This document shows, piece after piece, positions 20,795-31,238 of a stretch of DNA of 64,000 nucleotides (position 1 is its first letter; every line of letters starts with the position of its first letter). The translations under genes and the position numbers were made by a program. The notes below the pieces were generated by a model, which worked only from the letters and a program-made list of their open reading frames with translations, made no database searches and was not told the DNA's origin. The stretch covers positions 18,548,631 to 18,612,630 of the forward strand of contig JAVGWX010000019.1 of the NCBI GenBank assembly GCA_036924085.1, given 5' to 3'. Origin of the DNA: Ariolimax columbianus (lineage: Eukaryota; Mollusca; Gastropoda; Stylommatophora; Arionidae).

Positions 20795-21232
20795 GGACTG
20801 AGATGCTTGTCTGGTCAGGCACAACATACTGACCAGGACGTCACGTTAGGGTCAGGTACAACATACTGATCAGGACGTCGCGTCAGGGTCAGGAAGAACA
20901 TACTGACCAGGACGTCGCGTCAGGGTCAGGCACAACATACTGACCAGGACATCGCATCAGGGTCAGGCACAATATACTGACCAAACAGACTATCTCTCTT
21001 CCATGTAGCGTTCCTGGAAACATATTGTTTTTAAAGCAATCCGGCTTACAATATGTGGATCGATGTGATCTCCGTAGTAGTGAGCATCATGCAGATAAAG
21101 TCAATCATAGCACAACTGCCTGGAGGACAATGGTCCACCTTCATCTACAACCCGCCACTTAACGCCATTTTCAGGGCGCACAATAGAGTCAACTTCCTCA
21201 TTGTTGGGCATTCAACAACAACAGCAACAACA
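20795..21232 (+). repeat. Interspersed repeat R1, copy 1
   Basis: R1 begins GTCTGGTCAGGCACAACATA, has a variable block of about 39-bp units (TACTGACCAGGACGTC..., four units here), then a fixed body of about 300 bp with TGATCTCCGTAGTAGTGAGC and CAGGGCGCACAA, and ends GGGCATTCAACAACAAC with AAC repeats. Seven copies are visible in the window on both strands. It looks like a short retroposon with an AAC tail, but I find no tRNA-like head. Confidence 0.8.
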
Positions 21233-21334
21233 AACCTGTATCACACATGATCAAGTATGATGAAGAATCAAGAAGGAAATGATGCATTCATTGTTGAGTG
21301 AATATCATTGATCACTGCTATTGACAGTTGACAA

Positions 21335-21492
21335 TGACAGTACTATTGTTACAGTGCTACTGCTACAGGTCTACTGTTACAGTGATACTGTTACAGTGCT
21401 ACTGTTACAGGTCTACTGTTACAGTGCTACTGTTACAGTGCTTCTGTTACACTGCTACTGTTACAGAGTTACTGTTACAGTGTTACTGTTTT
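21335..21492. repeat. 14-bp minisatellite
   Basis: About ten units of ACTGTTACAGTGCT. The same unit forms a second array at 24,930-25,045. Because 14 is not a multiple of 3, all frames read Leu/Tyr/Cys-rich nonsense. Confidence 0.9.
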
Positions 21493-21514
21493 TTTCCTTG
21501 TCCTGTAGCAATAT

Positions 21515-21660
21515 GCTTTCCTAGACGGATGTGTCGGACCGAAAGCTGCAAATATTGCAGTCAAGCTGTAACAACGCTTTCCGTGTTACGGACTACATCC
21601 TGCTATTTGCAAAACCGGCTTGGTAGCGGGAGATTGAGAACGATCACAAAAACATATTTC
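21515..21660 (+). repeat. Interspersed repeat R3, short copy
   Basis: The segment GGATGTGTCGGACCGAAA ... GGTAGCGGGAGATTGAGAAC recurs at 23,465-23,625, at 63,170-63,310, and inverted at 55,285-55,420. It is a dispersed non-coding family of unknown class. Confidence 0.75.
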
Positions 21661-21664
21661 TAAT

Positions 21665-22330
21665 CAATAGGTTCTTGTAGGTGGTTGTATTTTGAAAAAA
21701 AACTTGTTTAATTCTAATTTATCTGTTCCTTTATTAAGTCATAGAAGTGACATTTGAAATCAATCAATGACCGCCTGCTGGATGAGGACACCACAATAGA
21801 TGAAGCAGCAATCCACAGACTGCAAAGTTCCGACATTAAGCGAGGTTCGAGCGGAGTGGGGCGCATGAGAGGTCGGAGCAGGAGAGTGTACAACCAGCGA
21901 GCTTCAGGGACCATCAGCATCCATACCTTACTACGCCATATGATGAGAGAGACTGATCACCTATGGGTATACCCGGAGTGCAGTGATTCTTGGAAACAGA
22001 AACAGAACAGAATAAAGGCACCTCTATTTCTTCTCTTTTCTAAATAATTTAGGTCTGTTTTTCGGAGTCTTTCCTCATAACTGTAATTCTGGAATCCCAT
22101 TATCAGCGTTGTCGCTCTTTCTTGTTTCCTTTCCAGCATGTTTATATCCCCTCTACGATAATGTCCCCACACCTGTACACAGTACTCCAATCTAGGTCTA
22201 ACTAATGCTTTATACAGTTTAACTATCATTTCCTTGCTCTTTTGTTTAATATTTATTTTAATATTGGCCTTTTTCACTGCTACCTGAACTTTCTCACTCA
22301 CCTTACCTATTTCATCTATTTAAATCCTAG
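21665..22330 (-). mobile_element. CR1-like LINE fragment with foreign insert
   Basis: The minus strand encodes KVQVAVKKANIKINIKQKSK, then VKLYKALVRPRLEYCVQVWG and LRKTDLNYLEKRRNRGA, the thumb region of a CR1/L2-type reverse transcriptase. The C-terminal part (KIQPPTRT) resumes near 21,670-21,745. Between them, about 21,746-21,995 is unrelated DNA that replaces the expected 60-90 bp. Confidence 0.8.
21754..21995 (+). other. Unrecognised segment inside the CR1 fragment
   Basis: This stretch is unrelated to CR1 and has an open plus-strand frame beginning MKSINDRLLDEDTTIDEAAI with later WVYPECSDSW. The composition looks protein-like rather than repeat-like. I do not recognise it. It may be a captured fragment of a gene or of another mobile element. 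Confidence 0.35.
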
Positions 22331-22483
22331 GTCACTTTCCTTTTCTATCATTCTAATATTGTTCATTCCCATCTGTAATCATGTTTCATATTGGATCAAC
22401 CCATGTCGATTACTGTATATTTATCCACATTTGTAACACAACTTAACACGGTGTAGTGAAACATAACACATAGTCTATATTTT

Positions 22484-23010
22484 GAAACCAACCAATGACC
22501 CCAGGCTGTCAACTGCGGAGTGATGGGTGAACCATGGACCAACTGCTGAGTGATGGGTGAACCATTGACCAACTGCTGAGTGATGGCTGAACCATTGACC
22601 AACTGCTGAGTGATTGGTAAACGATTGGTCAACTGCTGAGTGATGGGTGAACGATTGGTCAACTGCTGAGTGATAGGTGAGCCATTGACTAACTGCTGAG
22701 TGTTGGGTGAACCATTGGCCAACTGTTGAGTGATGGACGAACGATTAAACAATTGCTGAGTGATGGGTGAACGATTGGTCAACTGCTGAGTGATAGGTGA
22801 GCAATTGACTAACTGCTGAGTGATTGGTAAACGATTGGTCAACTGCTGAAAGATGGGTGAACGATTGGTCAACTGCTGAGTGATAGGTGAGCCATTGACT
22901 AACTGCTGAGTGTTGGGTGAACCATTGGCCAACTGTTGAGTGATGGACGAAAGATTAAACAATTGCTGAGTGATGGGTGAACCAATGGCGAACCGCTGAG
23001 TGATGGGTTC
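22484..23010. repeat. 30-bp minisatellite
   Basis: About 17 units based on ACTGCTGAGTGATGGGTGAA followed by CCATTGACCA. The 30-bp period keeps the minus strand open for 188 residues as a decapeptide repeat (SPITQQLTNR), a by-product of the period. Related degenerate units occur at 23,636-23,745 and 26,044-26,212. Confidence 0.93.
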
Positions 23011-23089
23011 TTCTTGTCAACCTGTACTCCAATGTAACACTAGCACTGTGCGTTTATTGATTGAATATCATTGATCACTGATATTTAAT

Positions 23090-23635
23090 CTAAATTACTT
23101 GGCAGTTTACAATAGCAGTTTACAATAGCAGTTTCGGACAGGATACATTTTGTGGGTTGTAAGTCTGTGGATACTAGGGTGTTAGTCTTAGATCCGTGGA
23201 AGTACTCACCAGTGAAGACTCAGAATAAAACACATATGCAAGGGCTGGCATTGTTGATTGAACACATTCACAGACAAACGTGAGAGTGAGCACTTATATG
23301 CAAACCTGCTGTAGGAAACCAGGAGAATAGCCAATAGGGCAGGGACAGCTGTATCATCTGTCAAATCTCTGACCTGCTTACCTCCGCTGTGGAGCGAGGA
23401 GGGAATGGGGACTGTGCTTGCTTAGGCTTCGCCCTTCCTGCCATTTAGTGCATGCCTTCTGCCGAAGACGGATGTGTCGGACCGAAATGTGAAAATATCG
23501 CAGTCAAACTGTAAACTAGCGACACAACGCATTCCGTTCTCAGGACGACATCCTGTTACTTGCAAAGCCCTGTTCAGGACTTCGTAGTGGGAGATTTAGA
23601 ACGAACGCAGAAGAAGAAGTCCACGCCTACCATTT
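23090..23635 (+). repeat. Interspersed repeat R3, long copy, with duplicated spacer
   Basis: The first part (23,090-23,340, with GGATACATTTTGTGGGTTGT and a GTGTTAGTCTTAGATCC block) matches 24,775-24,925. The second part (23,465-23,625) is the R3 core and ends in AGAAGAAGAAG. No coding sequence. Confidence 0.7.
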
Positions 23636-23750
23636 CTCCAACTGCTGAGTGATTGAGTGAATGATTGGCCAACTGCTGAGTTATGGATGAACCATTGCTG
23701 AGTGATTTAGTAATAGGTGAACGATTGGAAAACTTCTGAGTGATGAACTT
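23636..23750. repeat. Degenerate 30-bp minisatellite units
   Basis: Four eroded units of the 30-bp family (CAACTGCTGAGTGATTGAGT). The spacer that follows (23,750-23,870) resembles 26,205-26,325, including CAATTCTTGATCAAAC. Confidence 0.8.
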
Positions 23751-23902
23751 ACAGGGAATGAATTACTTGTATGAATATCACTTACATCTATTCAATTTGT
23801 GCTTCTTATTATCAATTCTTGATCAAACTTACTGGTAATGGACTGTTATATTGGTTTCTGGCAGGGGGGGTGATGACTAATGTTTGGAGTGCTTGCCTAG
23901 TC

Positions 23903-24755
23903 CAACTGGTGAGTGATTGGTGACAACTGGTGAGTGATTGGTGACAACTGGTGAGTGATTGGTGACAACTGGTGAGTGATTGGTGACAACTGGTGAGTGA
24001 TTGGTGACAGCTGGTGAGTGATTAAGTGATTGGTGACAACTGGTGAGTGATTGGTGACAACTGGTGAGTGATTGGTGACAACTGGTGAGTAATTGGTGAC
24101 AACTGGTGAGTGATTGGTGACAACTTGTCACCTGGTGAGTGATTGGTGACAACTGGTGAGTGATTGGTGACAACTGGTGAGTGATTGGTGACAGCTGGTG
24201 AGTGATTAAGTGATTGGTGACAACTGGTGAGCGATTGGTGACAACTGGTGAGTGATTGGTGGCAACTGGTGAGTGATTTGTGACAACTGGTGAGTGATTT
24301 GTGACAACTGGTGATTGATTGGTTACAACTGGTGAGTGATTGAGTGATTGGTGACAGCTGGTGAGTGATTGGTGACAACTGGTGAGTGATTGGTGACAAC
24401 TGGTGAGTGATTGGTGACAACTGGTGAGTGATTGAGTGATTGGTGACAACTGGTGAGTGATTGGTGACAACTGGTGAGTGATTAATGATAACTAGTGAGT
24501 GATTGGTGACAACTGGTTAGTGATTGGTGACAACTGGTGAGTGATTGGTGATACCTGGTGAGGGATTGGTGACAACTGGTGAGTGATTGGTGACAGCTGA
24601 TGAGTGATTGAGTGATTTGTGACAACTGGTGAGTGATTGGTGACAATTGGTGAGTGATTGAGTGATTGGTGACAAATGGTGAGTGATTGGTGACAACTGG
24701 TGAGTGATTGGTGACAACTGGTGAGTGATTGGTGACAACTGGTGAGTGATAGATG
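23903..24755. repeat. 21-bp minisatellite
   Basis: About 40 units based on ACTGGTGAGTGATTGGTGAC, occasionally with an extra GAGTGATT partial unit of 8-12 bp. Long minus-strand open frames (SPVVTNH, SPITHQL, SLTSCHQ in the three phases) are by-products of the 21-bp period. The unit looks like the 30-bp unit minus nine bases. Confidence 0.95.
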
Positions 24756-24929
24756 AAGCATTGACCAACTGTAACAGTAACACTGCAGTTCACAATGGCA
24801 GTTTTGGAAAGGTGACATTTTGTGGATGCCAGGGTGTTAGTCTAAGATCCATGGATGTACTCAGTGAACTCAGTGATTGAACACACGTATTGAACAAACC
24901 TGCAGTAGGAAACCATTAGCTGGAGGAGT

Positions 24930-25045
24930 TACGGTGTTACTGTTACAGTTACAGTGCTACTGTTACAGTGTCACTGTTAAAGTGTTACTGTTAAAGTGTT
25001 ACCGTTACAGTGCTACTGCTACAGTGTTTCTGCTACAGTGTTACA
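24930..25045. repeat. 14-bp minisatellite, second locus
   Basis: About seven units of ACTGTTACAGTGTT, the same family as 21,335-21,492. Confidence 0.88.
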
Positions 25046-26043
25046 GTTTGCATGTTTGTTTAGTTATGAGCTTATGATGTGAATGTGTGTTGTATGGGTG
25101 TTCTGATTATGTGTGAGCGTACAGATTCGTGAACTGATTATGTGTGAGTGCACAGATCGACTGAGTACGTAATCCGATGGTGAGGGTGCAAAAGAAGACG
25201 TCTAGAATATTTCTTGAGGTTGTAAAGTGTTGTTGTTGCAGATATAGATATAGACGTAGAAACTGGGTTTGACACGTATCATTGGCTCTTTTCATCTTGT
25301 CAGACAATAGTAATTGTGATATTAGCACAAAAGCCCGGGCAGAAATATAGAGACCATGTGTAGCCCATGCTGTATGGTCCCTCTTTCGGTCTGCCATGTT
25401 TACTCCAAGGAAAAGGTGATACTGCCCGATCAGCATAGCAATGCTCTATCTGTTCACCTCTTGCGGCTTCACTCCTAGACCAGCTGCCAACCAAGGCTAA
25501 GTGCCTGGCCTGCCCTACTACAACACTCAGCTGAGGTTCTCTTTCCTCGCTCTAAGATAAGGCATTGTATCCTCTTGCGTGTGCTCCTTCGCACATCGTC
25601 TGTTGTCAGGATTGGTGGATGCTGACCAACTTTCAGAGTAATCAGAAAACAGGTTCCACAGCCATATCTGACAAAACCCGACAAGAAACATAGTATTGTA
25701 TCTGCAAGGTTTAAGATGATTTGGAATGCACAGTTTTCCTTCTCCTAGATGAGCTGCCTTCCCAGGCTTTTGAGTCCCATCTGCCCAAAAATATTGGCTT
25801 TAAGGCGCCAGTGACTCAACTTCTACCCTTCTCCTGTTTGTCAAAACGCACACCTACACCAACTAAATGTTCCCATGGCATGCGTCTCATTTAGCCTCTG
25901 ACAACAAAGTCCAACTCCTGTTCTTTGCGCGACAGAACTGTATATATATAATGTGATTATTAAGTTTAGAAATTCTTTGGTTTTCGTTGATATTGTGCAA
26001 TGATTATTCTTGTAATAAATGATACAAGCCTAGGCTGCATTTT
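25046..26043. other. No recognisable gene
   Basis: Two copies of GATTATGTGTGAG lie near 25,105-25,150. A minus-strand open frame at 25,475-25,684 reads TCFLITLKVGQHPPILTTDD and has no domain that I recognise; flanking stops suggest a decayed element. The rest appears non-coding. Confidence 0.45.
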
Positions 26044-26330
26044 AAACCAACCAATGACTACTTGCTTAGTGATGGGTGAACCATTGACGAACCGCTGAGT
26101 GATAAGTGAACCATTGGCGAACCACTGAGTGATGGGCGAACCATTGGCAAACCACTGAGTGATGGGTGAACCATTGACGAACCACTGAGTGATGAGCGAA
26201 CCACTGAGTCATGAACTTAAAATGGATGAATTAATACATGTTTGTATGAATATAACTATCACTCAAATCTATTCCTTTTTTACTTCTCACTGTCAATTCT
26301 TGATCAAACTACTGGTAATGGATTGATTTA
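26044..26330. repeat. 30-bp minisatellite relic plus shared spacer
   Basis: Six units of the 30-bp family (GAACCATTGACGAACCACTG) followed by a spacer matching 23,750-23,870. It is part of the locally duplicated 21.3-26.3 kb cluster. Confidence 0.8.
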
Positions 26331-26564
26331 TTTCTTAAATTCTGAAAACCAGTTGTTTAAAATTCTCTATCTTTGTTTCCTTCCGCAGGTCTTGGAGTAT
26401 CCTTTCATTTATGTCCATTTTCAACTAGATGGTCCATCTTCTGTAGGAGTGAGTCCTTCCAGCTGAATGTAATGGATAAAGACGCTGTGAATTAGACTGA
26501 TTTATAAATCGTTTTCACATTAAAAAATGTAATCCATTTTATATTTGTTACAGGGGAGGAAGAC

Positions 26565-26930
26565 TAACGTCTGGTCAGGCAAAATATTTTGATCAGACAT
26601 GTTCGTCAGGGTCAGGCAAAACATATTGATCAGACATGTTCGTCAGGGTCAGGAAAAACATACTGGCCAAGACCCTCACCTTGTCTTCCTTGCAGCCCTT
26701 CCTGGAAACGGGCTGTGTTCATGGCAGGCTGGTTAACTAGGTGATGGATCGACGTGATCTCCGTAGTAGTGAGCGACACGCAGGTGAAGATAAGCATAGC
26801 ACAATCGCCTGGAGGACCCCGGTTACCTTCATCAGCAAACTCGGGATGTTAGGAAAGCTACTGCAACACATAATGTCCTTTTCAGGGCGCACAAAAGAAT
26901 AAAACTACTCACCAATGTTGGTATTCGAAA
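26565..26930 (+). repeat. Interspersed repeat R1, copy 2
   Basis: It starts GACTAACGTCTGGTCAGGCA, has two variable units, the conserved body (GACGTGATCTCCGTAGTAGT) and ends near AATGTTGGTATTCGAAATAAC without a long AAC tail. Confidence 0.8.
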
Positions 26931-27111
26931 TAACATAATTGTTATTGTTTTTGAAAGTATAATAAAGTACAGAAAATTGTAATTTGTTACAATTTTATGT
27001 GGAAAATCTGGCAAAAATAAAAAAAAACTACTGGAGCAGGAAAGTTTACAAATTGTGTTTATTGGAATGTGACTTACAGGCTAACTTATATAAGACATAT
27101 CTTCTTAACCT

Positions 27112-27146
27112 AACTTAACTTAACTTAAACTAACTTAACTTAAGGG
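27112..27146. repeat. CTTAA-type short repeat
   Basis: CCTAACTTAACTTAACTTAAACTAAC and similar words. This resembles the tail of the CR1-like LINE and SINE (ACGTTAAGTTAAG inverted) but no element body is visible beside it. Confidence 0.6.
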
Positions 27147-27732
27147 GACAGTACTAGCAGGACTGTGATGGTGTTAGTAAAAAATTATTTAAAAATATAA
27201 TTTCAAAGATAGAGAACCCAAATCTTCACACATGCCAAAGAAATAGTAGAGCTATCTACAACAATAGATGTCTCTGGAGTAGAATACATACAAGTAGTGA
27301 ATCCAACTTTTTAAATGACAAGTTCATAATACACATGAACAAAATATGGATAATATTGTCTTGTACATTCGTAAGTAATGGTGTAATGAAATTCATTCAC
27401 ATTTAAACAACGTACAGATAAATGGTACTTGTTCATCCTGAACTAAGGAAAAAAGTATAGATTTCATAGATTTAATTTTACATCACCTGAAAGTTGACGT
27501 ATTGTGGGATAGAAAATTATGAACTTAGAATGAACATAAAAATGAATATAATAAAGTTATAGTAGTTTCAGTAGTACTGGCTATAGACTGCTGTGCGGTA
27601 AAACAGCCTGAAAAATGTCATGATGATTGATTAATATTTAACAAAGATATGATATTTTTATGATCAAGAATTGTTAATTTTGAAACAAAACAGATAACCC
27701 ATATTTTCCTTCCAGAATTACACACACTTACC
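27147..27732. other. Non-coding flank of the Mutator-like gene
   Basis: AT-rich DNA with no gene. It may hold the 3' terminal inverted repeat of the transposon, which I could not identify by eye. Confidence 0.4.
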
Positions 27733-28224
27733 TCAATGACCCCCCACCAGGTAAGGGAAGCCTTCTGACTGAGTTTGTGCCTCCTCTAATCCAAGTTGCT
27801 TACTCCTTCTCGATCTTCTTGCTTCCAGGGATGCTTCTGTTGCTTTCCTTTGAGCATTTTGCAACCGTTCCTTATCAGTGATTGAGAAATACTCTGATGT
27901 GAAACGTAAACATAACAGCTGCATCTCTGCAAAGGGAGCTTTCATCACTTTTGCTCCATCGTTGAAAAGGAGTGTTGCTATGCCAACAGCAATCTTAACA
28001 GTCGCTAATCCATGGTACTTGTGTTTCGGGCAATATTGCCATATTGTACTATTGATGGATTCATTAGCATTCTGGGTGTATCCATCAAGACATTTTGTCA
28101 ACAGATCAGGGTGGGACAAATCTCTGAAAACTGGCTTGATGACATCCATAATGGCCGCAGGCAGGTTGTTTCTATGTGTATAATCAATTTCTTTGTTGGC
28201 AACAACAGCTTTTTTATATGGACA

Positions 28225-28995
28225 CTAACTTATTTTACACAGATTGTGGGCAGGCCTCTGGTCTGTGGAGAGCTTGTGAAAATATATCGCCCAAACAGCT
28301 TCGCGCATTCCTTTCAAGTTTTTCTTATTGCCCCTAATTGCATTTCCATAATGTTTCTGGATGGAGTCAATCTGTATGTCTGTAAGCTTTCCCTTTCCAC
28401 CAATATTCTTCCCATCTGACAATTTCTTTCCACCTGAAGAAGTCTTGATTTTGCGAAGATGAGTTCCCATTCTTTTTTGCACATGACCTACACATTCTAT
28501 CTTCTCAACTAGGGTATCACCATATGGCTCTGAGTCATAGACTCGCTTGAAACTGTTCGTGTCTCCATCACCATATGGCTTTGAGTCATAGACTCGCTTG
28601 AAACTGTTCGTGTCTCCATCACCATATGGCTTTGAGTCATAGACTTGCTTGAAACTGTTCGTGTCTCCATCACCAATAAAGCGTGTGTACCTCAGTTTAT
28701 ATCGATCAACTGATCTGAGAAATAAGTCTGCGGCAATTGTTGCCTCCCTACCTCCAAATGAACCACTGTGTGATGCTGTACATTGAGTTTGATGATTCTG
28801 TTGCCACAATATATACGCCTCTGAATATTTGTCTTTCTCTTTCCAATAGTCGCAAGATTTGCACACTTTTGAGAGTGTCCCGGTGTCCAGAACCTTCACT
28901 GTGACACAACCAATCAGTGTAGTTACTCCTATTTTTGACGAATGTCCGCGGGTCATCCAAGTTCCATCTACAGATACATCAATATTACGGCACAC
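28225..28995 (-). pseudogene. Transposase catalytic-core open segment
   Basis: This is the longest uninterrupted part of the Mutator-like transposase (256 residues). It includes SVDGTWMTRG with the presumed first catalytic Asp near residues 8-10, an invariant Cys pair (KVCKSC), a histidine-rich TASHSGSFGG, the GDGD motif and ECVGHVQKRMG. It begins right after the in-frame stop, so it is not an independent gene. It ends LCKIS where relatives continue with a Cys/Trp-containing stretch, which is deleted here. Confidence 0.82.
28521..28673 (-). repeat. In-frame triplication of 51 bp in the transposase
   Basis: Units at 28,521-28,571, 28,572-28,622 and 28,623-28,673 each encode GDGDTNSFKRVYDSKPY with one or two changes (KQ/KR, KP/EP). 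From the sense of the flanking text one unit is expected. The frame stays open through all three. Confidence 0.93.
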
Positions 28996-29782
28996 ATCAG
29001 CTTACTCTGTCTCCTCTGCTAACTTGAATTCTGTTTCTGCTGCTTTCTTCATACCAGCTGCCTGTGAGGAACAAACAGCACGTTCTATCCTACCATTGAT
29101 CAGTTTATATGTACTCTTCAGGACTGGTGGAGGAAGATTCATCATTCCACAAAATGTTTGCAAATATGAATGGCCACCACCGACAGATCGCATAGCAAAA
29201 ACCGCTCTCCTATTGATTGAGTGTACTTGTAAACTGTTGCTGATGTTGACACTAATTTGGGGGTTAGAGGGGAAAGGAGTTTGTTTTTTGCACTTTCTGT
29301 TGCTGCACACAAATTCAAATTTACTACCGAGTCCACGTCTTTCATGTTCAGTAAGTCTGACTTGACTGTGACAAAATGCACACACGAGCTGTGATGTAAT
29401 CTGGTGACAGAGAATATCCAGGTCAATTATCCTGTTTCCTTCACCATTATTATGATCATCATCTAGAACGTGTTCTTCCTCGCCTGTTGATTCTTCAAAG
29501 TCTGTATCTGGATCATTATCATCAAAAACGTCATAACGGTCTTTTTTTTCATCGATGATCGACTTGAGTGGGCGTGGCACTACTGGTGTCAACTTTAGGG
29601 CTCTTACAAGACTTAGTAATAACTGTGTTGTTAGGAATAGAAAAGTCAACTACTGTTTCTACAATTGCATGCTGCTCACATTTAATTTCATATGGATATA
29701 ACTGTCTGTTTTTATTCGTAAACCTATTTCCATGAAACTTGCGCTTCCTGGATTGGTTACAATACTTTTTATCACTGGACAT

Positions 29783-30004
29783 TATTGAGAATGTCAGTGA
29801 TCAAACAAAATTTGTCGTACAGTATCGAACAAAATGTGTTACCTCATGGGCGCATCCATTTGAAATAGAGTTATCTGACTTGGGGAGCGTTCATTAATTA
29901 AAATAAATCTAAGCAGGTCCTAATTGTAGCTACACAGGAAACGTGCATAGGTAAATTCCCTTTTGTCTGAATAAAAATAAAAAATTTCTTTTCTTCCCAA
30001 ACGA
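29783..30004. other. Upstream flank of the transposase
   Basis: No gene. A promoter or terminal inverted repeat would be expected here but none can be defined by eye. Confidence 0.4.
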
Positions 30005-30495
30005 GTAAGACTTCTCATAACCGTAATTCTGGAGTGCCACTATCAGTCAGGTTTGGCATTTTTCTTTGTATCCTTTCCAGTATGTTTATATCTCGTCTAC
30101 GATAAGTATTCCACACCTGTACACAGTACTCCAATCTAGGTATAACTAATGCTTTATACAATTTGACAATCACTTCCTTACTCCTATGTTTAATATTTCT
30201 TTTTATCATTCCTAACATTGCGTTTCCCTTATTCACTGCTACCTGGACTTGCTCACTCACCTTACCTGTACGATCTATTATAACCCCTAGGTACCTTTTA
30301 TTATTGTTCTCGTCCATTCTGTAATTATTTTTCATATTGGATCTACGCATGTGAATGACTGTACATTTATCTATATTAAACCCCATTTGCCATTTACAGA
30401 CCAGTCTCGAATTTTTATCGAAATCTGATCTCAATATATCGACTTCTGCCATAGATAAGACACTCCTACATAGTTTGTGTCGTCCGCAAATTTTC
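30005..30495 (-). mobile_element. CR1-like LINE reverse transcriptase fragment
   Basis: The minus strand encodes the region after the YADD box: KLCRSVLSMAEVDILRSDFD, then KWQMGFNIDKCTVIHM, YLGVIIDRTGKVSEQVQVAV and VKLYKALVIPRLEYCVQVWN. The frame is open for 160 residues, the longest CR1 segment in the window, and ends in a frameshift near 30,040. Upstream palm motifs are missing, so it is inactive. The same protein region is present at 21,957-22,330. Confidence 0.82.
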
Positions 30496-30540
30496 AATCA
30501 TGGATCCCATATCAATGTCCAAATCGTCTTAGTTGGCCTT

Positions 30541-30783
30541 TACTTCTACAGGGGTGGATGCCCCTATGCTGGTTCCAGCTCTGGGGTGAGAGGGATGTAG
30601 TCGAAAGCAGGATTTCCTGCTTAGCAGGCTAGGCTCGAGCAGCTCATTACTGCTCATCATTGAGAGAAGTGCCGCGGTGGGTTGTTAACCGATGTCCGAG
30701 GCCATCTTAATAGACTCAAATACTAGAGAAAAGTAGACGACAGCCCGGACGCTTCTGGATCCATAACAACAACAACAACAACA
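30541..30783. repeat. Compound repeat with AAC tail
   Basis: It contains a sequence resembling the SINE body (GTTGTTAACCGATGTCCGAG) and the words GACGCTTCTGGATCC followed by AAC repeats at 30,764-30,782. The CTTCTGGA word also ends the LINE at 59,530. It looks like stacked 3' ends of two elements. Confidence 0.45.
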
Positions 30784-30960
30784 GCGTCTTTATACTGCAT
30801 TAGAAGACTCTGCAGAGTCTGTATACAACCAGTATCTTGAAGGGTGGTAAACTGATGTGCGAGTCCATCTTAATGGACTCAAACACTAGTTCAAAGTAGA
30901 CCCGCAGCCCGTTAGGCGCCATCTATGCTGCTGCTAACAAACCACCTAATCATGGCCGGC
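30784..30960 (-). mobile_element. SINE 3' half
   Basis: On the minus strand it matches the 3' half of the SINE at 39,853-40,308 (GGCGCC...GGTCTACTT...GTTTGAGTCCATTAAGATGG) and ends with the shared CR1-like tail block (AGACTCTGCAGAGTCTTCTA). The tRNA-like head is absent, as expected of 5' truncation. Confidence 0.65.
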
Positions 30961-31238
30961 TGTTATGCCATGTCACACAGTTAGTCGCCTCTTACGACAT
31001 GATCTCTGTGGGGCTGTAGTGCTATTCTTGCCCTTCTCATGCACGGGATTCATAATAGGGATAACACGCACAAAAGACGATGAAGAGGGAGAAGAAGAAG
31101 AAGCTAGCATGATCACCTGTTCGCTTTTGCTTCTTCGAATAAATTTGTCTTTAGCTTGAGCCAATTTCTGTCCCAGACCCAGCAGTTATGAAGCCAATGC
31201 CCTTTTCTGTGAGAAAATATTCATGAATACAAGACAAT

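Larger units (their letters stand above)
27733..29782 (-). pseudogene. Mutator-like DNA transposase, near full-length but disabled
   Basis: Starting at ATG 29,782 (MSSDKKYCNQ, then a basic KRKFHGNRF motif), the minus strand encodes a transposase of the Mutator-like domain family common in marine invertebrates. Order of parts: basic N-terminus; acidic linker; zinc ribbon with CAFC and CSNRKC; catalytic-core motif SVDGTWMTRGHSS; TLSKVCKSC; GDGDTNSFK; a C-terminal NESINSTIWQYC motif with the likely Glu; and a basic, Glu-rich tail (27,733 stop). Damage: a frameshift near 29,580, an in-frame TAA at 29,002-29,004, a small deletion with frameshift near 28,200, and a triplicated 51-bp unit. Terminal inverted repeats were not found. 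It would cut and paste its own DNA; this copy cannot. The family call is firm, the exact subfamily is not. Confidence 0.85.

Noticed and set aside
22396..24818. Long minus-strand open frames with decapeptide and heptapeptide repeats (SPITQQL, SPVVTNH)
   Set aside because: They follow from 30-bp and 21-bp tandem repeats whose length is a multiple of three; all three phases of the 21-bp array are open.
28859..29365. 168-residue plus-strand frame
   Set aside because: Antisense shadow of the Mutator-like transposase, which has clear family motifs on the minus strand.
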